Below are positions 62,674-64,000 of a stretch of DNA of 64,000 nucleotides, piece by piece. Position numbers and translations under genes: made by a program. Within the stretch, counting starts at the first letter, position 1. Every line of letters begins with the position of its first letter. Under the pieces are notes generated by a model. That model saw only the letters and a program-made list of their open reading frames with translations, was not told where the DNA came from and did not search any database. Origin of the DNA: CAZQFV01 sp964592645 (GTDB lineage Bacteria > Chloroflexota > Chloroflexia > DTKN01); contig CAZQFV010000010.1 of NCBI GenBank assembly GCA_964592645.1, forward strand, positions 1-64,000. The letters are read 5' to 3'.

Positions 62674-64000
62674 CTACGGGCTCACCACCATCGCCGTCGG
62701 CGCCTGAACCGCCAGGGTGGTGGGGTTGTAGTAGTCATAGGCCGCCGTCGGCGGGGTCTGGGCCCGCAGGGGGAAGCGCGCCAGCAGGCGGTAGGTGAAA
62801 CGCAGCGGCTGCTCTTGGGTCAGGTTCTCGATGTAGAGGACGATCTGTCGGCCCGTCAGCTCGTAGCGCGAGATCGTGCGGTTCTCCACCAACCGGTCCA
62901 GATCCTCGGTGAGCACGGTGAACCCGGGCGGCACGCCCAGGTCGACCAGCGCCATCTTGACCACGACCGGCGCGTTCAGCTTGACCACCACGCCGGCGTT
63001 GACGGTGTCGTTCACCGCCAGGGAGGTGCGGTCGTACTGCAGGTCGATCTGGATGGCCTCCTGGCCGGCCGGCTGCTGCGGCACCTTGTCCCAGCGCACA
63101 TAATAGCGCGTGGCCACCTGGTACATCAGGTTGCCGCCGCCCTGCACCTCGAGCTGCACGCGGTTGTCGCCGGAAGGGGCAAAGCCGCCGTCGAAGGTGA
63201 GCAGGTGGACGACGTCGGCGTTGTGCTCGTCGATGACGACCTCTTGCGCCTGCTCGCGGTTCAGGCTGACGCGCACGGTGGCCGGCCCCTCTGCCTGACC
63301 ATCCTTCTGGCCGGCCAGGAGCAGGGCCTTTAGCGAGAGGATCGTTGCCTGGGTGGTGCTCCAGGTGCCCCAGGAGTCTTTGGACTGGACGATGTAGGCC
63401 AGCGCGCCGCCGACGGCGTCGGGATAGGCGTTGGCGCGCAGGAAGGCCATGAGCGCCAGCGCCGTGGTCTCGATGCTGCCGCTGGCGCCGGTGCCGCCCA
63501 TAAAGGAGGCGGCGGTGGTGTTCCAATAGACCACGCCGTCCTCGGCGACGCGCACCTCGTAGAGCTGCCGGAGGACGGCCTGGGTAGCGCCGTCGCCGGG
63601 GGCATAGGCCGTCAGGGCGTTGGCCACCAGCGCCAGGGCGTAGGGGTCCTCGGCCTGCGCGGCAAACTCGCGGACATAGTCGATGGCCCGCCGCACCTCG
63701 GCGCGGTCCCCGTAACCGGCCTCGATGAGCGACCAGGCGATGTAGGCGGTCGTCGGGACCTTGGAATCGATGGCCCAGTGCTCGGAGTAGCCCAGGTCTT
63801 CCCAGGCGCCGTCGGGCTGCTGCTGGGCCATCAGCCACTCGGCGGTGCGCGAGAGCAGGGCCTCGTCCACAGGATAGACCTTGGCCATGTCGGCGAACTC
63901 CATCAGGCCGTAGGCGGTGAGGAAGACATCGGCCGGCGCCTGGCCAAAGAGGGAAAAGCCGCCGCCGGCGACCTCGAAGGTCAGCAGGCGCTGGTAGCCC
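62674..64000 (-). CDS. Alpha-2-macroglobulin-like protein, C-terminal part (5' end outside window)
   Basis: The open frame runs off the right edge, so about 442 C-terminal residues are seen. It has the alpha/alpha toroid of the A2M thioester domain (LSRTAEWLMAQQQPDGAW, TAYIAWSLIEAGYG, IETTALALMAFLRA, WSTTQATILSLKALL) followed by the receptor-binding-like domain. Bacterial A2Ms are secreted or periplasmic protease traps. The thioester motif CGEQ would lie just beyond the window and cannot be checked. Confidence 0.88.
   Translation of the reverse strand, partial: GYQRLLTFEVAGGGFSLFGQAPADVFLTAYGLMEFADMAKVYPVDEALLSRTAEWLMAQQQPDGAWEDLGYSEHWAIDSKVPTTAYIAWSLIEAGYGDRAEVRRAIDYVREFAAQAEDPYALALVANALTAYAPGDGATQAVLRQLYEVRVAEDGVVYWNTTAASFMGGTGASGSIETTALALMAFLRANAYPDAVGGALAYIVQSKDSWGTWSTTQATILSLKALLLAGQKDGQAEGPATVRVSLNREQAQEVVIDEHNADVVHLLTFDGGFAPSGDNRVQLEVQGGGNLMYQVATRYYVRWDKVPQQPAGQEAIQIDLQYDRTSLAVNDTVNAGVVVKLNAPVVVKMALVDLGVPPGFTVLTEDLDRLVENRTISRYELTGRQIVLYIENLTQEQPLRFTYRLLARFPLRAQTPPTAAYDYYNPTTLAVQAPTAMVVSP

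Overview
The window is about 64 kb of dense, high-GC bacterial DNA with roughly fifty protein genes. I see no rRNA, tRNA, CRISPR array or insertion sequence. The gene mix points to a member of the Chloroflexota (Anaerolineae-like), probably anaerobic and perhaps warm-adapted. This is an inference from several traits together: secreted proteins ending in an IYLPLV tail, heptanucleotide repeats between genes, an archaeal-type S-adenosylmethionine synthetase beside a short core methionine synthase, a tungsten-type aldehyde ferredoxin oxidoreductase, and a membrane pyrophosphatase. Promoters are uniform: TTGACC-like -35, 17 bp spacer, and a -10 often read as TGTGCTATAAT.

Layout. 0.1-5.9 kb: a transporter module (APC permease, small membrane protein, anchored Usp, NIL protein, two TrkA/RCK proteins) running into a proton-pumping pyrophosphatase. 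5.9-10.8 kb: purB on the minus strand, a zinc-ribbon beta-propeller membrane protein, a nitrilase-family enzyme, a 51-residue zinc protein, a long intergenic hairpin and an SRPBCC protein. 10.8-16.1 kb (minus): a four-gene operon of an Amt-fold protein without the twin histidines, an unknown membrane protein, a clostripain-like lipoprotein protease, and a detached copy of that protease's C-terminal domain. 16.2-20.3 kb: TatD nuclease, a proteasome-like Ntn hydrolase, and a ferredoxin plus tungsten aldehyde oxidoreductase behind a structured leader with an intrinsic terminator. 20.4-22.4 kb (minus): a divergent tRNA-guanine transglycosylase coupled to a relative of the 16S rRNA m7G1405 aminoglycoside-resistance methyltransferases.

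22.4-34.4 kb (plus): a candidate structured RNA with its own promoter, a YbhN-like flippase, a membrane STAS regulator, an ATP-cone/uridine-kinase fusion, a GT4 glycosyltransferase, mnmA, several small membrane proteins, a GAF histidine kinase, a TP-rich membrane protein and a glycogen debranching enzyme. 34.5-41.0 kb: two tandem secreted subtilases sharing nearly identical DNA patches. 41-43.3 kb: a zinc-ribbon protein, a CtpA-type protease and a hotdog thioesterase. 43.3-51.7 kb (minus): a large glycosyltransferase-like membrane protein and, upstream, a SAM-cycle operon (mtnA, core metE-like, pfkB kinase, ahcY, archaeal-type mat) behind a clear SAM-I riboswitch with terminator. 51.8-55.3 kb: a small membrane protein, pyroglutamyl peptidase, a Castor/Pollux-type ion channel and an HD-domain protein. 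55.4-57.2 kb: a topoisomerase IB of the eukaryotic, not poxvirus-like, type. 57.2-62.5 kb: two adjacent AAA ATPase genes, one fused to a Ser/Thr kinase and one to a multi-span membrane domain. 62.7-64 kb (minus): the C-terminal part of an alpha-2-macroglobulin-like protein, cut by the window edge.

Most worth follow-up: the kinase/ATPase pair, the eukaryotic-type TopIB, the coupled Tgt and G1405-type methylase, the 22.5 kb RNA candidate, the AOR leader, and the Amt-like/protease operon.
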